This document shows positions 5,080 to 6,365 of a DNA stretch of 6,365 nucleotides, piece after piece (positions within the stretch are counted from its first letter, which is position 1; each line of letters begins with the position of its first letter). The notes under the pieces were generated by a model. That model did no database searches. It was given only the letters and a program-made list of their open reading frames with translations, and had not been told where the DNA came from. The DNA is from JACRBK01 sp964427955 (GTDB taxonomy: Bacteria > Chloroflexota > Anaerolineae > Aggregatilineales > Aggregatilineaceae). Location: positions 1-6,365 of the forward strand of contig CAYRWY010000345.1 of the NCBI GenBank assembly GCA_964427955.1, read 5' to 3'. The translations under genes and the position numbers were made by a program.

Positions 5080-5325
5080 ATGAATATTAACGGGACCGAC
5101 TTTATTACGGCGCTTAAGACCATTGGCGCTGGCCTGGCGATGATCGGTGTGATTGGGCCTGGCATTGGCATCGGGTTGGTGGTCCAGGGCGCGCTGACCG
5201 CCATCGGACGCAATCCGGATGCATCGGGTCAGATTATCACCAACATGATCCTGGGTATCGCCTTTGCCGAGGCCGTCGCCATTTATGCGCTGGTCGTCTC
5301 CCTGATTATCCTGTTCGTGCTGTAA
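5080..5325 (+). CDS. atpE: F-type ATP synthase subunit c (proton-type rotor ring subunit)
   Basis: An 81-residue helical hairpin that assembles as the membrane rotor ring. Helix 1 (about 10-41) carries the glycine-rich stretch G26-P27-G28-I-G30-I-G32. The polar loop is R44-N45-P46. Helix 2 (about 50-80) carries the ion-binding carboxylate E64 in FAEAVAIY. Residues that bind sodium in Na+-type rings are absent: the Gln of the GxGQG position is I31, and the Ser/Thr after the Glu are A65 and V66. Proton use is therefore expected. The gene has a strong AAGGAGG (5068-5074) five bases before the ATG, the best Shine-Dalgarno of the operon, consistent with high output. It lies between atpB and atpF in the usual Fo order. 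Length is normal for the family (about 70-90 aa). Confidence 0.96.
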   Translation: MNINGTDFITALKTIGAGLAMIGVIGPGIGIGLVVQGALTAIGRNPDASGQIITNMILGIAFAEAVAIYALVVSLIILFVL

Positions 5326-5339
5326 CAGGAGGCACATAA

Positions 5340-6038
5340 GTGGACGCACTGGGCATAAATTTAGGGTTTTTCATCGCCCAACTGGTGAATTTTGGCCTCA
5401 TCTTCGCCCTGTTGACTATCGTCTGGCGGATCGTGATCAAGATGTTGGACGAGCGCGCCAGGAAGATCGAGCAGGGGTTGGAAGATGCGCGGGCGGCTGA
5501 AGAAGCGCGCGAGAACGCCGAGCGCGAGCGCGATAAACTGCTGGCACAGGCCCGGGTCGAGGGCCAAAAGCTGGTTGAAGAAGCGCGCCAGCGCGGCGAG
5601 GACCAGACCAAACAACTGCTGCGCGATGCCGCCAGCGACGCCGAGAACTTGCGGGCCGCTTCCCGCCAGCAGGCCGACGAAGAACGCAGCCGCATTCTGG
5701 CCGACACGCGCGATCAGATCGTGGCGCTGTCGATTGCCGCTGCCGAGCGCCTGATCGGCGATGCGCTGGACGAAAAGCGCGCCAAAGCCATCGTCAAGCG
5801 GTTCTTCGCCGAAGTGCCCGCCGAAGCGAAGGGCCTGGGCAAGCAGATCGTCGTGACCAGCGCGCTGCCGTTGGCGGACGACGAAAAGACTGAACTCAAG
5901 AAAGTCACCGGGGCCGACGAGGTCGAGTACAAGGTCGATCCGGCCATCCTGGGCGGGCTGGTCATTCGCGCCGGGGATAAGGTCGTGGATGGCAGCGTGC
6001 GCGGCGATCTCACCGCGCTGTCGGCGCAGTTGCGCTGA
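5340..6038 (+). CDS. atpF: ATP synthase subunit b fused to a delta-subunit C-terminal domain
   Basis: A 232-residue stator stalk protein. Residues 8-33 form the single membrane anchor. A long charged, Ala/Glu/Arg-rich helix follows (about 36-155), the b-type coiled coil that dimerises along the side of F1. The end is not b-like: about 168-232 (VVTSALPL, then DPAILGGLVIRAGDKVVDGSVRG) is the signature C-terminal beta-domain of subunit delta/OSCP. The N-terminal six-helix part of delta, which caps the alpha subunits, is missing. Actinobacterial b-delta fusions carry a whole delta, whereas this one has only its C-terminal part. A normal b is about 160 residues. GTG at 5340 is the start because AGGAGG (5327-5332) lies seven bases upstream; only 14 bp separate it from atpE. 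No separate atpH follows in the window. Confidence 0.93.
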   Translation: MDALGINLGFFIAQLVNFGLIFALLTIVWRIVIKMLDERARKIEQGLEDARAAEEARENAERERDKLLAQARVEGQKLVEEARQRGEDQTKQLLRDAASDAENLRAASRQQADEERSRILADTRDQIVALSIAAAERLIGDALDEKRAKAIVKRFFAEVPAEAKGLGKQIVVTSALPLADDEKTELKKVTGADEVEYKVDPAILGGLVIRAGDKVVDGSVRGDLTALSAQLR

Positions 6039-6039
6039 T

Positions 6040-6065
6040 CCTGCACTGCCGCAGGGACGTTTTTT
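6040..6065 (+). terminator. First terminator-like hairpin after atpF
   Basis: A 5-bp GC-rich stem CCTGC/GCAGG (6040-6044 with 6051-6055, extendable by a T-G pair) is followed after four bases by TTTTTT (6060-6065). It begins one base after the atpF stop codon. The stem is short, so termination may be partial. Confidence 0.45.
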
Positions 6066-6075
6066 CGGACCACAC

Positions 6076-6108
6076 CGCCAGGGGAATTATGCCTCTGGCG
6101 TTTGGTTT
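6076..6108 (+). terminator. Second, stronger intrinsic terminator ending the Fo operon
   Basis: CGCCAGGGG (6076-6084) pairs with CCTCTGGCG (6092-6100) over nine positions with one G-U wobble and a 7-nt loop (AATTATG), followed by TTTGGTTT. Two terminator-like structures in a row after atpF suggest that the transcript ends here and does not run into F1 genes. Confidence 0.7.
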
Positions 6109-6190
6109 CATAGGGACAAATGTCATTTTTTCAAAGGCGGGCGCAGCCAGCAGCCCCCTCCACCGACGTTTCCGCCGCGCCGCTCCCCCT

Positions 6191-6296
6191 GTGGTTCATC
6201 GTCTCGAATGAGGAGACTCGTAGGGGAGCACCGGCGTGCGCTCCCGCAGGCGGACACCGTCCCTACACGATCAAAAACTGTCGGAGACTGAACCAC
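6191..6296. repeat. Outer inverted repeat enclosing a small GTAGGGG element
   Basis: The left arm GTGGTTCA-tc-GTCTC (6191-6205) is complementary to the right arm GAGAC-TGAACCAC (6284-6296), 13 paired bases with a 2-nt bulge. GTCTC can also pair locally with GAGAC at 6213-6217. The arms enclose a GTAGGG...CCCTAC element flanked by a direct repeat. Without the insert the two arms would close into a simple hairpin with a 7-nt loop. Confidence 0.6.
6212..6289. mobile_element. Candidate miniature inserted element with 7-bp direct repeats
   Basis: GGAGACT occurs at 6212-6218 and again at 6283-6289, like a target-site duplication. Between them lies a 64-bp segment with inverted GTAGGG (6220-6225) and CCCTAC (6261-6266), and an inner hairpin GGGAGC/GCTCCC (6224-6229 with 6240-6245). 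No coding capacity is present, so it would need a transposase supplied in trans. It shares the GTAGGGG core with the hairpin at 2146-2183. The call is an inference from layout; 7-bp repeats can occur by chance. Confidence 0.4.
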
Positions 6297-6330
6297 CGTG
6301 AGACCCCTGAAAGATGCTGTTGGCGAATTC

Positions 6331-6365
6331 ATACCTCACCCCTAAATCCCCTCTCCAAGTCTGGA
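6331..6365. repeat. First arm of a probable dispersed palindromic repeat, cut by the window end
   Basis: CCTCACCCCTAAATCCCCTC and the following CTCC resemble the left arm of a hairpin repeat I recall from Chloroflexota and cyanobacterial genomes, whose second arm would read GGAGAGGGGATTTAGGGG. The second arm is not inside the window, so the call rests on recognition of one arm only. Confidence 0.35.

Larger units (their letters stand above)
6109..6365. other. Non-coding intergenic stretch with repeats, no gene seen
   Basis: After the terminators no reading frame has a convincing start, ribosome binding site or protein-like composition. The frames present are Arg/Pro/Gly-rich and run through inverted repeats. 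The stretch holds a nested inverted repeat (6191-6296) and the first arm of a probable further repeat (6331-6365). No F1 ATP synthase gene begins before the window ends. Confidence 0.6.

Noticed and set aside
3735..5213. Very long minus-strand frame (492 codons) opposite atpB and atpE
   Set aside because: It runs antisense across two well-identified ATP synthase genes and its product is a His/Arg/Asp/Gln-rich low-complexity chain. It is a shadow of high-GC third-position codon use.
6123..6332. 69-codon minus-strand frame and the overlapping plus-strand frame after atpF
   Set aside because: Both pass through inverted repeats, lack ribosome binding sites and have Arg/Gly/Pro/Ser-biased composition. 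They are best read as repeat DNA.
1..6365. tRNA, rRNA, CRISPR array, integrase or phage genes
   Set aside because: No cloverleaf, rRNA stretch, regularly spaced direct repeats or recombinase-like protein was seen on either strand.

Overview
The window looks like chromosomal DNA of a moderately GC-rich bacterium, most likely a member of the Chloroflexota (Anaerolineae-like). The call rests on the form of the ATP synthase genes (an AtpZ/AtpI-like leader gene, an a subunit with a large extracytoplasmic insert, a b subunit carrying a delta-type C-terminus) and on hairpin repeats of the GTAGGGGC type that I associate with such genomes. This is an inference, not a database result.

Left part (1-2900), accessory or housekeeping genes: a small unknown membrane protein with a cysteine cluster (minus strand); a divergent tandem-GNAT acetyltransferase; a 51-residue CxxC/HxxxC protein with its own promoter, Shine-Dalgarno and terminator; a 130-residue STAS/SpoIIAA-like protein behind a good promoter that abuts a 12-bp palindrome; a convergent hairpin repeat; and a two-domain thioredoxin on the minus strand.

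Right part (2900-6365), an Fo-type ATP synthase operon read rightward. A TTGACA promoter and a leader that can fold precede an internally duplicated AtpZ/AtpI-like membrane protein. Then come atpB (subunit a, 437 aa, with about 160 extra residues between two membrane helices), atpE (subunit c, proton-type) and atpF (subunit b fused to a delta C-terminal domain). Spacing is tight (4-bp overlap, 52-bp gap, 14-bp gap). The products form the membrane ion channel, rotor ring and stator stalk. No F1 gene (atpA, atpG, atpD, atpC) follows within the window. Instead there are two terminator-like hairpins directly after atpF, then about 300 bp of non-coding DNA containing a nested repeat that looks like a small element inserted into an older hairpin with a 7-bp duplication, and the first arm of another probable repeat at the window edge.

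The points most worth following are the inserted module in AtpB, the b-delta fusion that lacks the delta N-terminal domain, the apparent separation of Fo from F1 genes, the small CxxC protein, and the nested repeat.
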